Shown here piece by piece: positions 6,035-14,435 of a stretch of DNA of 64,000 nucleotides (position 1 is its first letter; every line of letters starts with the position of its first letter). The notes under the pieces were generated by a model, which worked only from the letters and a program-made list of their open reading frames with translations, was not told where the DNA came from and did no database searches. The stretch covers positions 1-64,000 of the forward strand of contig CAMLLB010000009.1 in the NCBI GenBank assembly GCA_946480815.1, read 5' to 3'. This DNA is from an uncultured Flavobacteriales bacterium. GTDB lineage: Bacteria; Bacteroidota; Bacteroidia; Flavobacteriales; Crocinitomicaceae. A program made the translations under genes and the position numbers.

Positions 6035-8110
6035 ATGAGAATTACTCATTTATTTTCATTGCTTCTTATAGCATTTAGTTCTTTTCAATCATTTTCCCAG
6101 GTAGAATTTCCTGAAGACAAAGTCAAGTGGAAATTTAGTGTAGAACAAAACGATCAGTGCCAGGCAACAATCGTTGCTGAAGTATCCATCGTTCCGGATT
6201 GGGAAATCAATGCCTTGTTCTTACCGAAAGGATCTTTCGGAATTCCGACCACTTTTGAGGCAATTAGCTCCAAAGAATTCAAGTTGGTTGGTAAACAAAC
6301 GGAACCAAAACCGATTTTACACCACGATGACGAAGCGGATGAAGATCAGGCTTATCACGTTGGAAAAATCAAGTTCAAGCAAAAGATCGAAATTCTATCG
6401 AATAAAGACTTTAAGATCAAGATCAAATACGGATACCAAACCTGTAAGATCAACAGTTATTGTCTTCCTCCTTTCGAAGCTACTGCAACAGTTAATGTAA
6501 AAGCATGCGCAGATGGTACTGTTCAAGTGGAAGAAACGGAAGATGAAAACACTGCACAGACTCCTGTTATAACAGATAAAGACGAAAACGACAAGGAAAA
6601 AACAACTGCTGCTGTTAAAGAAGAAAATAAGAGCGTAAAACCAGCAGTTGTTAAAAAAGACAAGACTAAAAAATCTCTTTGGGGAACATTCTTCCTTGCT
6701 TTTTTTGGAGGATTCGCGGCAATCATTATGCCTTGTGTATTCCCGATGATCCCGATGACTGTGAGTTTCTTTACGAAAAGAAGTAAAACACCCGCTTTAG
6801 GAAGAAGAAATGCATTTATTTATGGAGGTTCAATTATTGCAATCCACGTTTTACTTGGTGGTGTTGTGGTCGCTACAAGAGCATCCAGTTTATTGAATGA
6901 AATGTCTACTAATGTGTATTTCAACATTTTCTTCTTTTTAATGCTTTTTGTTTTCGGTTTATCATTTTTAGGTGCTTTCGAAATTCAATTACCTGCAAAA
7001 TGGACGAATAAAGCAGATGAAAAAGCAGATAAAGGTGGAGTTGTCGGAATATTCTTCATGGCGCTCGTATTGTCATTGGCATCCTTCTCTTGTACAGGCC
7101 CTATTCTGGGAAGCTTGTTGGTAGGAATTTCATCTACCGGAGGAGATTCCGCGTTAATGATCGGAATGTTTGCCTTTGGATTGGCGCTTGCTTTACCATT
7201 TATGTTGTTTGCTCTATTCCCGTCCTGGTTGAATTCCATGCCAAGCTCCGGCGGATGGTTAAATGTCGTAAAAGTATTTTTAGGCTTTTTGGAAATTGCA
7301 TTTGCATTCAAATTCTTGTCAACTGCCGATACTACTATGCAATGGCATTTGTTGGAACGCGAAGTATTTATTGCGATCTGGATCGCTGTTTTCGGAACAC
7401 TTGCATTATACATGCTTGGAAAAATCAGGCTTCCTCATGACAGTCCTGTGGAAAAATTATCCGTTGGAAGAACGATGATGGCAACCGTCACACTTGCGTT
7501 TACCTTGTACTTGATCCCGGGACTTTGGGGCGCACCACTTAAGTTGGTCAATGCTTTCCTTCCTCCTGATTTCTATGCGGAATCGCCGAAAGGTTTTGGC
7601 GGTGGTGGCACGACCGTTTCCGCATCTGACACAAAACATGTAGAAGGAATGCACGAAGGTCCTCAGGGATTGATGGCATTCAATGACTATGACAAAGCAT
7701 TGGCTTATGCGAAAGAAGTCAACAAACCGCTTTTTGTTGATTTTACCGGATGGGGTTGTGTAAACTGTCGTAAAATGGAACAATCTGTTTGGGGCGAACC
7801 CGGAATTATTGAACACTTGCGTGATGATGTGGTAATTGTTTCATTATATGTAGATGAGCGAACGGAACTTCCGAAAAAAGAACAACGAACAGTAAAAGTG
7901 AACGGACGTGCATTTGATGTTGTCACCATTGGAAATAAATGGACTGCCAAGCAAATTGAAGAATACAAAACTTCTTCCCAACCTTATTATGTGCTTCAAA
8001 CTCCGGACGGGAAAGATATTCCTGTCGGATCAGCTGATTACCAGAATCACGGAAGCCCGGAATTGTTTAAAAATTGGTTGGAAAGAGGATTAAAACAACA
8101 CAAAAAATAA
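6035..8110 (+). CDS. dsbD: Thiol:disulfide interchange protein DsbD
   Basis: DsbD moves electrons from cytoplasmic thioredoxin across the inner membrane to periplasmic disulfides. This 691-residue protein has all three parts. After a signal peptide comes the alpha domain with TCKINSYCLPP (about residues 136-146), then an acidic/lysine-rich linker (about 165-215). The eight-helix beta domain follows, with the redox cysteines seen as IMPCVFPMIP (about 233) and SFSCTGP (about 352). The C-terminal thioredoxin-like gamma domain has GWGCVNCRKME (about 572). It lies 15 nt after a stand-alone alpha-domain gene and very likely shares its transcript. Confidence 0.95.
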   Translation: MRITHLFSLLLIAFSSFQSFSQVEFPEDKVKWKFSVEQNDQCQATIVAEVSIVPDWEINALFLPKGSFGIPTTFEAISSKEFKLVGKQTEPKPILHHDDEADEDQAYHVGKIKFKQKIEILSNKDFKIKIKYGYQTCKINSYCLPPFEATATVNVKACADGTVQVEETEDENTAQTPVITDKDENDKEKTTAAVKEENKSVKPAVVKKDKTKKSLWGTFFLAFFGGFAAIIMPCVFPMIPMTVSFFTKRSKTPALGRRNAFIYGGSIIAIHVLLGGVVVATRASSLLNEMSTNVYFNIFFFLMLFVFGLSFLGAFEIQLPAKWTNKADEKADKGGVVGIFFMALVLSLASFSCTGPILGSLLVGISSTGGDSALMIGMFAFGLALALPFMLFALFPSWLNSMPSSGGWLNVVKVFLGFLEIAFAFKFLSTADTTMQWHLLEREVFIAIWIAVFGTLALYMLGKIRLPHDSPVEKLSVGRTMMATVTLAFTLYLIPGLWGAPLKLVNAFLPPDFYAESPKGFGGGGTTVSASDTKHVEGMHEGPQGLMAFNDYDKALAYAKEVNKPLFVDFTGWGCVNCRKMEQSVWGEPGIIEHLRDDVVIVSLYVDERTELPKKEQRTVKVNGRAFDVVTIGNKWTAKQIEEYKTSSQPYYVLQTPDGKDIPVGSADYQNHGSPELFKNWLERGLKQHKK

Positions 8111-8168
8111 CTCAATTTTACCGTTCATCAATAAAAACCCGATATTAAGATAATTTTAACTAAAAATG

Positions 8169-8267
8169 TTTTACCTAATCGCAAAATAGATATAACTTTG
8201 TACTGATTTAGGTGGTTAGGTTAGGTTGATTAGTGAATGGAGTTCGGACGCCTGTCTGGACTCCATT
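8169..8267 (+). ncRNA. Candidate small RNA between dsbD and recG
   Basis: A promoter-like pair is visible: TTTTA (8169-8173), 19 bases, then TAACTTTG (8193-8200). About 35 bases later there is a hairpin, AATGGAGT (8236-8243) with ACTCCATT (8260-8267) plus inner GAC/GTC pairs, followed by a modest T-rich stretch. Between them lies a G/T-rich run with GGTTAGGTTAGGTTG but no open frame. This could be a transcript of about 65-75 nt, or simply the dsbD terminator with a chance promoter. Confidence 0.35.
8236..8267 (+). terminator. Hairpin, probable terminator
   Basis: The stem AATGGAGT/ACTCCATT with inner GAC/GTC pairs is followed by TATCATTTATAG, a weak U-tract. It lies downstream of dsbD and upstream of recG. 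Confidence 0.5.
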
Positions 8268-8368
8268 TATCATTTATAGGGTTCCTGTTCTTAAAACTTA
8301 AATTCTTTTCAAGTCTTAATATCCTGATGTCTTAACATCATAATATCCAAAATAGCTAAATTCGCATC

Positions 8369-10468
8369 ATGAATCAATGGTTGCAAACTCACATCGAATT
8401 CCTCAAAGGAGTTGGTCCGCAAAGAGCCAAATTACTGAGGGACGAATTGGGAATCGCAACGTATCACGACCTGCTTTATCACTTCCCTTTCCGCTACATT
8501 GATCGCTCTCAATTTCATTTGATCAAAGACATTCCACAAATTGACGGTTACGTTCAGTTAAAAGGACAGATTATCTCTGTTTCGGAAACAGGAAGCGGAA
8601 GACAAAAGCGCTTAACGGTCAAATTCCAGGACAATACCGGGATTATCGACCTGCTTTGGTTCCAGGGCTACAAATACATTCTCCCGAACCTGAAATTAAA
8701 TACTACCTATATTGTTTTCGGTAAAGCAAAACGGTATGTCAATACCTGGAATATCTCACACCCGGAATTAAACCCGGCAACGGGCAACGAAGCAAGTATG
8801 GGATGGCAGCCGGTATATTCTTCTACGGAAAAGTTAACGGCGTCGGGTTTACATTCGAAGGGATTGCAAAAACTAATTGAAGGTTTATTGGACCTGGCTT
8901 CCAAAGTTTATTTTGAGGAAACCATTCCTCCGAAATTGATCCAGGAACTAAAACTCCCAGCTTTCGGAGCAGCAATTCGTGCAATTCACATGCCCGCTGA
9001 TGTAGTGCTTGCACAAAAAGCGCGTACGCGTTTCAAGTTTGAGGAACTCCTGAACCTTCAAATTGAATTACTATTGCGAAAGTCGATCAATCTGCAAAAA
9101 AACAGCGGCCAGGTTGTTTCCGAAGTCGGGCAGATCTTTCATGATTTCTATGAAAACAACCTGCCTTTCCCATTGACGAACGCACAAAAAAAAGTACTTC
9201 GGGAAATCCGAAGAGACATTGGTTCCGGTTTTCAAATGAATCGTCTTTTACAAGGTGATGTCGGAAGCGGGAAAACAGTCGTTGCGCTGCTAACAATCTT
9301 AATGGGAATCGGTTCGGGCCTACAAGGAGCATTGATGGCCCCGACGGAAATCCTGGCAAACCAGCATTTTTCAGGCTTAAGCGAATTATTGGAGGGAACT
9401 TCCGTGAAAATTGCCTTATTGACCGGCTCCACAAAGAAATCACTTCGAAAAGAAATCCACGAACAGTTATTAAGTGGTGAAATCCACATTTTGGTCGGGA
9501 CGCACGCACTACTTGAAGATATCGTTCAGTTCAAAAACTTAGGATTAGTTGTAATCGACGAACAACATCGTTTCGGTGTGGAGCAACGTTCACGCCTGTG
9601 GAAGAAAAACACTTCTCCGCCGCATATTTTGGTCATGACCGCAACACCCATTCCCCGAACACTTGCCATGACCTATTACGGAGATCTGGACGTTTCGGTA
9701 ATCGATGAACTTCCACCGGGAAGAAAACCCATTACTACAAAACATCACTTTGAAAAAGACCGTTCACTTGTTTTCGGATTCATTCGCAGGGAAATTGCGC
9801 TCGGAAGACAAATCTACATTGTATATCCGCTGATCCAGGAATCCGAAACCCTGGATTACAATAACCTGATGGACGGTTTTGAAGCAATCAGTCGCGCGTT
9901 CCCGCTGCCGGACTACAAAGTCAGCATTGTTCATGGAAAAATGAAACCGGAAGTCAAAGATTACGAAATGCAGCAATTTGTGGAAGGCAAGACCCAAATC
10001 ATGATCGCTACAACTGTAATCGAAGTTGGAGTAAACGTACCGAATGCCTCCGTCATGGTGATTGAAAGTTCGGAACGCTTCGGTTTATCCCAATTACATC
10101 AGTTACGTGGCCGGGTCGGTCGCGGGGCCGAACAATCCTATTGTTTGCTGATGACCGGGAATAAATTATCTGCAGATACCAAAAAACGGATTCACACAAT
10201 GGTCCGCACCAATGACGGATTTGAAATTTCAGAGGTCGATTTGGAGTTGAGAGGACCGGGAGATATTATGGGAACCCAGCAAAGTGGGAACCTTGACTTG
10301 AAAATTGCAGATTTGGCAAAAGATGGCCCGCTTGTTGCACTGGCTCGTGAGAAAGCAAGAGCGCTTTTGACAGATGACCCGCGTTTGGAAAAACAAGAAC
10401 ATATTTTCTTGCGGATGGAGGCAATAAAAAGGCTTCAGGACAAACCAAATTGGGCAGAAATTTCGTAA
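8369..10468 (+). CDS. recG: ATP-dependent DNA helicase RecG
   Basis: RecG is a monomeric branched-DNA translocase that remodels stalled replication forks and Holliday junctions. At 699 residues it has the family's usual length. An N-terminal wedge/OB-fold domain (residues 1-270, with the start FLKGVGPQRAKLL) is followed by the two RecA-like motor domains: Walker A GDVGSGKT (about 290), DEQHRFG (DEXH, about 392), TATPIPRTL (about 422), and in the second domain VEVGVNVPNA and QLRGRVGRG. Start and stop are clear. It is transcribed with a small secreted-protein gene that begins 9 nt after its stop. Confidence 0.97.
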   Translation: MNQWLQTHIEFLKGVGPQRAKLLRDELGIATYHDLLYHFPFRYIDRSQFHLIKDIPQIDGYVQLKGQIISVSETGSGRQKRLTVKFQDNTGIIDLLWFQGYKYILPNLKLNTTYIVFGKAKRYVNTWNISHPELNPATGNEASMGWQPVYSSTEKLTASGLHSKGLQKLIEGLLDLASKVYFEETIPPKLIQELKLPAFGAAIRAIHMPADVVLAQKARTRFKFEELLNLQIELLLRKSINLQKNSGQVVSEVGQIFHDFYENNLPFPLTNAQKKVLREIRRDIGSGFQMNRLLQGDVGSGKTVVALLTILMGIGSGLQGALMAPTEILANQHFSGLSELLEGTSVKIALLTGSTKKSLRKEIHEQLLSGEIHILVGTHALLEDIVQFKNLGLVVIDEQHRFGVEQRSRLWKKNTSPPHILVMTATPIPRTLAMTYYGDLDVSVIDELPPGRKPITTKHHFEKDRSLVFGFIRREIALGRQIYIVYPLIQESETLDYNNLMDGFEAISRAFPLPDYKVSIVHGKMKPEVKDYEMQQFVEGKTQIMIATTVIEVGVNVPNASVMVIESSERFGLSQLHQLRGRVGRGAEQSYCLLMTGNKLSADTKKRIHTMVRTNDGFEISEVDLELRGPGDIMGTQQSGNLDLKIADLAKDGPLVALAREKARALLTDDPRLEKQEHIFLRMEAIKRLQDKPNWAEIS

Positions 10469-10477
10469 ACTTGAACA

Positions 10478-10825
10478 ATGAAAAAACTTCTTCTACTTAC
10501 AATTGCGTTTTTAAGCTACTCCCAGGCTGAATCTCAAATACTTACAGGAACATTGGTTGACTCGGGCCGTAAATTATTGACTGTGAACGAGAAATTTATT
10601 ATTCCAAGTGCTGCCGAAGGAACGGTAGTAGTTGAATTAGCCGTAAATCGTGAAGGAATTGTAACGGGAACCAAGATCATTGGAGATCAATCGACTATTA
10701 AGTCAACACCTTCCCGAATGAAAGCCGAAAATGCAGCGAAGAAACTGACTTTTACAGCTGGAACACGTTACGCACCATTTGAGCACGTGCGGGTGAAGTA
10801 TACGTATACGAAAGCAGCGAATTAA
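10478..10825 (+). CDS. Small secreted TonB-C-like protein
   Basis: This 115-residue protein has a signal peptide (KKLLLLTIAFLSYSQAESQ). The mature part resembles the C-terminal domain of TonB-family proteins: a GTVVVELAVNREGIV strand-turn-strand, a following I-G motif, an AENAAKKL helix, and a final VKYTYT strand. It has no TM anchor or proline-rich linker, so it is not an energy transducer itself. It may be a periplasmic adaptor or peptidoglycan-associated protein, but no function is proven. It starts 9 nt after recG, and co-transcription looks accidental in terms of function. Confidence 0.75.
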   Translation: MKKLLLLTIAFLSYSQAESQILTGTLVDSGRKLLTVNEKFIIPSAAEGTVVVELAVNREGIVTGTKIIGDQSTIKSTPSRMKAENAAKKLTFTAGTRYAPFEHVRVKYTYTKAAN

Positions 10826-10888
10826 ACACATCGGGTTGCGAATTCGCGATATTGCGAACAGCCCTTTATTCATAAGGCTTTACACTAA

Positions 10889-11893
10889 TTAAATCACCGG
10901 ATTCGAGAATATAAACTCCTCAGAGTTCTCTTCGAGGTAAGAAAGCGTATCCAATATTTCCTGTAAATCAAACGAAGTCACCAATTTGGTGCGGTATTCC
11001 TTGAAATGTGCAATTCCCTTGAAGTAATTCGTATAATGACGTTTCATTTCGACTACTCCCAAGCGTTCACCTTTCCATTTTACACTCATCATTAAATGGT
11101 CGCGTGCAGCCTCTACCCTGTCTTTCACTCCGGGAACAGGTAAATGTTCACCGGTTTCCATAAAGTGTTTTACTTCGTTAAAGATCCACGGATAACCGAT
11201 ACTTGCGCGACCGATCATGATCCCGTCCACTCCATAACGGTTTTTATATTCCAATGCTTTCTCCGGTGTATCAATATCTCCATTCCCGAAAATCGGGATC
11301 TTGATCCGCGGATTATTCTTTACTTCAGCAATGTGACTCCAATCTGCTTCACCTTTGTACATCTGTGCGCGCGTACGTCCGTGGATCGACAAGGCTTCCA
11401 CACCGATATCCTGCAAACGTTCGGCTACTTCCATAATATTGATCATGGAATGATCCCAGCCCAAGCGGGTTTTCACCGTTACCGGCAATTTAGTTGAATT
11501 GATGCAAGCCTGTGTCAAACGGACCATCAGGTCTACATCTTTCAGGACACCTGCTCCTGCACCTTTGCTGACTACTTTTTTTACCGGGCAGCCAAAATTG
11601 ATATCCAGGATATCCGGGTTTGTCGCATCCACAATTTTTGCCGACATCGCCATGGCTTCTTCATCTCCACCAAAGATTTGAATCCCGATCGGTTTTTCAT
11701 AATCGAAAATATCAAGCTTTTGACGGCTCTTGATCGCATCCCGGATTAAGCCTTCAGAAGAAATAAATTCAGTGTACATCAAATCAGCCCCATGCTTCTT
11801 GCACAGAGCCCTGAACGGTGGATCACTCACATCTTCCATTGGAGCCAAAAGAAGCGGAAATTCACCCAATTCAATATCCCGAATTTTTACCAT
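10889..11893 (-). CDS. dusB: tRNA-dihydrouridine synthase
   Basis: Dus enzymes reduce uridine to dihydrouridine in the D-loop of tRNAs using FMN and NADPH. The 334-residue protein starts with the FMN-binding LAPMEDVSDPPFR (about residues 16-28) and has the catalytic cysteine in NFGCPVKKVV (Cys102), the GAGAGLLKD-like block, the RLGWD block, and HGRTRAQMY. The C-terminal helical tRNA-binding domain is present. It is closest to the DusB group. On the minus strand TATCTTTG (11898-11905) ends only four bases before the ATG, so the mRNA may have almost no leader. Confidence 0.93.
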   Translation of the reverse strand: MVKIRDIELGEFPLLLAPMEDVSDPPFRALCKKHGADLMYTEFISSEGLIRDAIKSRQKLDIFDYEKPIGIQIFGGDEEAMAMSAKIVDATNPDILDINFGCPVKKVVSKGAGAGVLKDVDLMVRLTQACINSTKLPVTVKTRLGWDHSMINIMEVAERLQDIGVEALSIHGRTRAQMYKGEADWSHIAEVKNNPRIKIPIFGNGDIDTPEKALEYKNRYGVDGIMIGRASIGYPWIFNEVKHFMETGEHLPVPGVKDRVEAARDHLMMSVKWKGERLGVVEMKRHYTNYFKGIAHFKEYRTKLVTSFDLQEILDTLSYLEENSEEFIFSNPVI

Positions 11894-11897
11894 GGTG

Positions 11898-11905
11898 CAA
11901 AGATA
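11898..11905 (-). promoter_or_regulatory. -7 promoter box of dusB
   Basis: TATCTTTG matches TAnnTTTG. With the usual spacing the transcript would start at or within a few bases of the dusB ATG at 11893, which suggests a leaderless or near-leaderless mRNA. The -33 region is only T-rich (TTTTTC). Confidence 0.5.
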
Positions 11906-11953
11906 CGACTAAATTGAAAAATGGCTTCGACTACAGCCACCTTTCAATTAATT

Positions 11954-14272
11954 TCAGTTGTCTGTCCCGCTCGTATCCTTATTCCCTTTCTCCTGAACCG
12001 CAGCGCTCGGCTTTGGCTGATCTGCTGTCGGTTCATTCTCATTCTGCACCATTTCCTGCTTCGACAGGGTCTGGTAAAAATATGCCCCTACCAGCAGCAA
12101 TCCTCCGATCGCGATGAAGACTACCGTTTTGTAAATCGTACTTAAAGTACTCAGATCATAAAAGAACATTTTCAGGATCGTAATTCCCAAAATAACCATC
12201 GCCGTAATTCGCATAACAGCTTGTCTCCGCTTGATCCCGATGACGATCATTGAAACTGCGAACGATACCCACAACACCGATAACCAGATTTTATAGCCCG
12301 CTCCGAATCCGGAAACAAGTGACCATTGGACCAACTCCAGTGAAAGCATCCACAAGATCAGTAACAAACCAAGAGCTTTCCCCCAGTTTTCCTGTTTTTC
12401 GTAAGAGCGAACAGCCAATAGTGTCACGATAATTCCGGCAAATAAAACATAATGCGCCCCATTGAAAGAATTCCAATACGTTTCTCCTTCGTATATGGAA
12501 GTACTATTCGAAATACTCGCAGTAAATCCTATTAAGGAAATTGCCAGCAAGATAATTCCTAAGATCAGCAAACCGTTTGAATAATTCTCGACCCGGCGCA
12601 GTACCCATCTTCTGAATACACTGAACGTGCATACCGAAACAGAAACCCAGGCATATTGCCACAGAGTCACCGAATCCGAGAATTGATTAAACTTCTCTGT
12701 TTTTTCGATCAATTCTTTCAATCCCTTAGTATTTATGTCAAACTGGGTTGAATACATGTATTGCACATGCAGGTTCATTGCATAAGAACCCACAAACAAT
12801 AAAAAGAACAATGCAAAAATACCGGCTGTTTGCCATGCAATGCTCTTGTAATATTCCGGTTGGTATCTCGATAAAAGTACAAATGTAAGCGCCATTGCAA
12901 GCACAGCCAATCCAACAGTTATCAGCAGTTCATTTTGATAGTATGGAAGTACTTCACCCCTTTTAATTGATTGGATGAAAACTTCGATCAGAATACACAG
13001 GGTTGCTAAAGCCAATAAAATGATCCCGATCACTTCCTCCAGATTTCTTGTGATTTCTTTCGACAACCAGAACAACAATAAGACCCCGGTTACCATGACA
13101 TAGATGTAGGAATAGTCTCCGCAAAACGAGGTAAGTAAATTAGATAGTCCGAACAAGGACAACGCAAGGAAAACACGTTTGAATTCCTGCCTGTTCTCCC
13201 GTTCGAAAAGTACTTTATTCAAATAATAAACTCCTACCCCAATGACATTATACACAATGGTTTGCCAAAAAGGTGCTTTATCCAGTACGAAACCGATTGC
13301 TCCGAAATAACAGATCCCAACCAATACAAGTTGTACCAGCTGATGTCCCACCAATTCATCTTTTTTCCAGTGATTTCTTCCAACGATCCCGAATACGAAC
13401 AACGCAAAGAACGCAACCAGATAAAGCGCAGCAATTGTGGCATCTTTTTGATAATTGAAATCCGTATTGAACCAGAAAAGGAAGATACCCCCTGTCCAGA
13501 CAATGACCGGATATTGAATGGTTGGCCACTTCCGTATAACGGAAATAATGAGCATTCCAATATTAATGATCAGCATATAAAGCAAATAATAGGAAATATG
13601 CTTTGTACCGTCAGATACCAATGGAGGAAGAATATACGCTCCGATCAGTCCCAAATGTGCAATGATTGCCAGGTTGTAATACATCGCAAGAAAAACTGCG
13701 ATCAATACCAGCAGCAGTAAACCTCCAAAAGCAACAGAAGAAGGGATCAACTGGTAAAAACTGTAAGCCGCATAGGTCATGAAGTAAGCAACTCCGATTG
13801 CTCCGCTTGCCAATACAGCACTGAAGGATTGGTATTTCGTCCGGAAAATAAATGCAAATGCACCCAATATCAAAGCAACAGCAAATCCGGCGAGCACTCG
13901 TCCGCTCTCCCCGATCAGGTTGTGATCAATGGCATATTTCGCACCGATACCAACACCGATTAAAACAATCGCGATTCCGATCTTGCTCAATAACTGTTCA
14001 CCAATAAATTGTTCCCAGGAAGTTTTCTCTTTTTTAGGCACAGCGATTGGCTTCTCTGTTTCCCGAACCGGAACAGCTATTGGTTGTTGTTTGATTTCAG
14101 TTTGAATGGAACTTGCTTCGTGAACCGGTGCTTTTTCAACTCCGAATTGCTCGCGTAAAACTTTGAATTCAGCGTAGTTCTCTTTAATTCGAATCTTTAA
14201 ATCTTCGTGCTCGGCCCATAATTTTCGATAGGCTTCTTCCAGACGAATAATCTTGTCCTTGTCAGACTCCAT
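11954..14272 (-). CDS. DUF2339 polytopic membrane protein
   Basis: This 772-residue integral membrane protein of the DUF2339 type starts with a predicted coiled coil (residues 1-45, rich in E/K/L: RLEEAYRKLWAEHEDLK). A charged linker follows, then the family's entry motif SWEQFIGEQLLSKIGIAIVL and GAKYAIDHNLIGESGRV (about 100-145), then some 20 or more hydrophobic helices to about residue 740, and a polar tail rich in N, E, P and Q. DUF2339 proteins are widespread in Bacteroidota and Proteobacteria; their function is not established, although transporter or envelope roles have been proposed. It is the last gene of a minus-strand stretch, and no partner is evident. Confidence 0.85.
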   Translation of the reverse strand: MESDKDKIIRLEEAYRKLWAEHEDLKIRIKENYAEFKVLREQFGVEKAPVHEASSIQTEIKQQPIAVPVRETEKPIAVPKKEKTSWEQFIGEQLLSKIGIAIVLIGVGIGAKYAIDHNLIGESGRVLAGFAVALILGAFAFIFRTKYQSFSAVLASGAIGVAYFMTYAAYSFYQLIPSSVAFGGLLLLVLIAVFLAMYYNLAIIAHLGLIGAYILPPLVSDGTKHISYYLLYMLIINIGMLIISVIRKWPTIQYPVIVWTGGIFLFWFNTDFNYQKDATIAALYLVAFFALFVFGIVGRNHWKKDELVGHQLVQLVLVGICYFGAIGFVLDKAPFWQTIVYNVIGVGVYYLNKVLFERENRQEFKRVFLALSLFGLSNLLTSFCGDYSYIYVMVTGVLLLFWLSKEITRNLEEVIGIILLALATLCILIEVFIQSIKRGEVLPYYQNELLITVGLAVLAMALTFVLLSRYQPEYYKSIAWQTAGIFALFFLLFVGSYAMNLHVQYMYSTQFDINTKGLKELIEKTEKFNQFSDSVTLWQYAWVSVSVCTFSVFRRWVLRRVENYSNGLLILGIILLAISLIGFTASISNSTSIYEGETYWNSFNGAHYVLFAGIIVTLLAVRSYEKQENWGKALGLLLILWMLSLELVQWSLVSGFGAGYKIWLSVLWVSFAVSMIVIGIKRRQAVMRITAMVILGITILKMFFYDLSTLSTIYKTVVFIAIGGLLLVGAYFYQTLSKQEMVQNENEPTADQPKPSAAVQEKGNKDTSGTDN

Positions 14273-14350
14273 AGTTTTCAGTTTCGATTGGTTTTCGGAG
14301 TGAATGTATAAATAAGATTCAACGATGGGTGTTAAAAGTTGTAAAAAAGG

Positions 14351-14426
14351 GACTTCGACTACGCTCAGTCACCTTTTACAGAGATCAATTATCATTAGCA
14401 CTGAGGTGATTGAGCGGAGTCGAATC
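14351..14426. repeat. Inverted pair of CTTCGACTACGCTCAG repeats
   Basis: GACTTCGACTACGCTCAGTCACC (14351-14373, longer than one unit) is followed by its inverted relative GGTGATTGAGCGGAGTCGAATC (14405-14426). The core CTTCGACT-CGCTCA recurs at 24821-24853 and in the sucC terminator (27811-27853). Such cores are frequent intergenic repeats in Bacteroidota. The pair could fold into a long hairpin between the 14436 and 11954 genes. Confidence 0.75.
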
Positions 14427-14435
14427 TCCGTAGTG

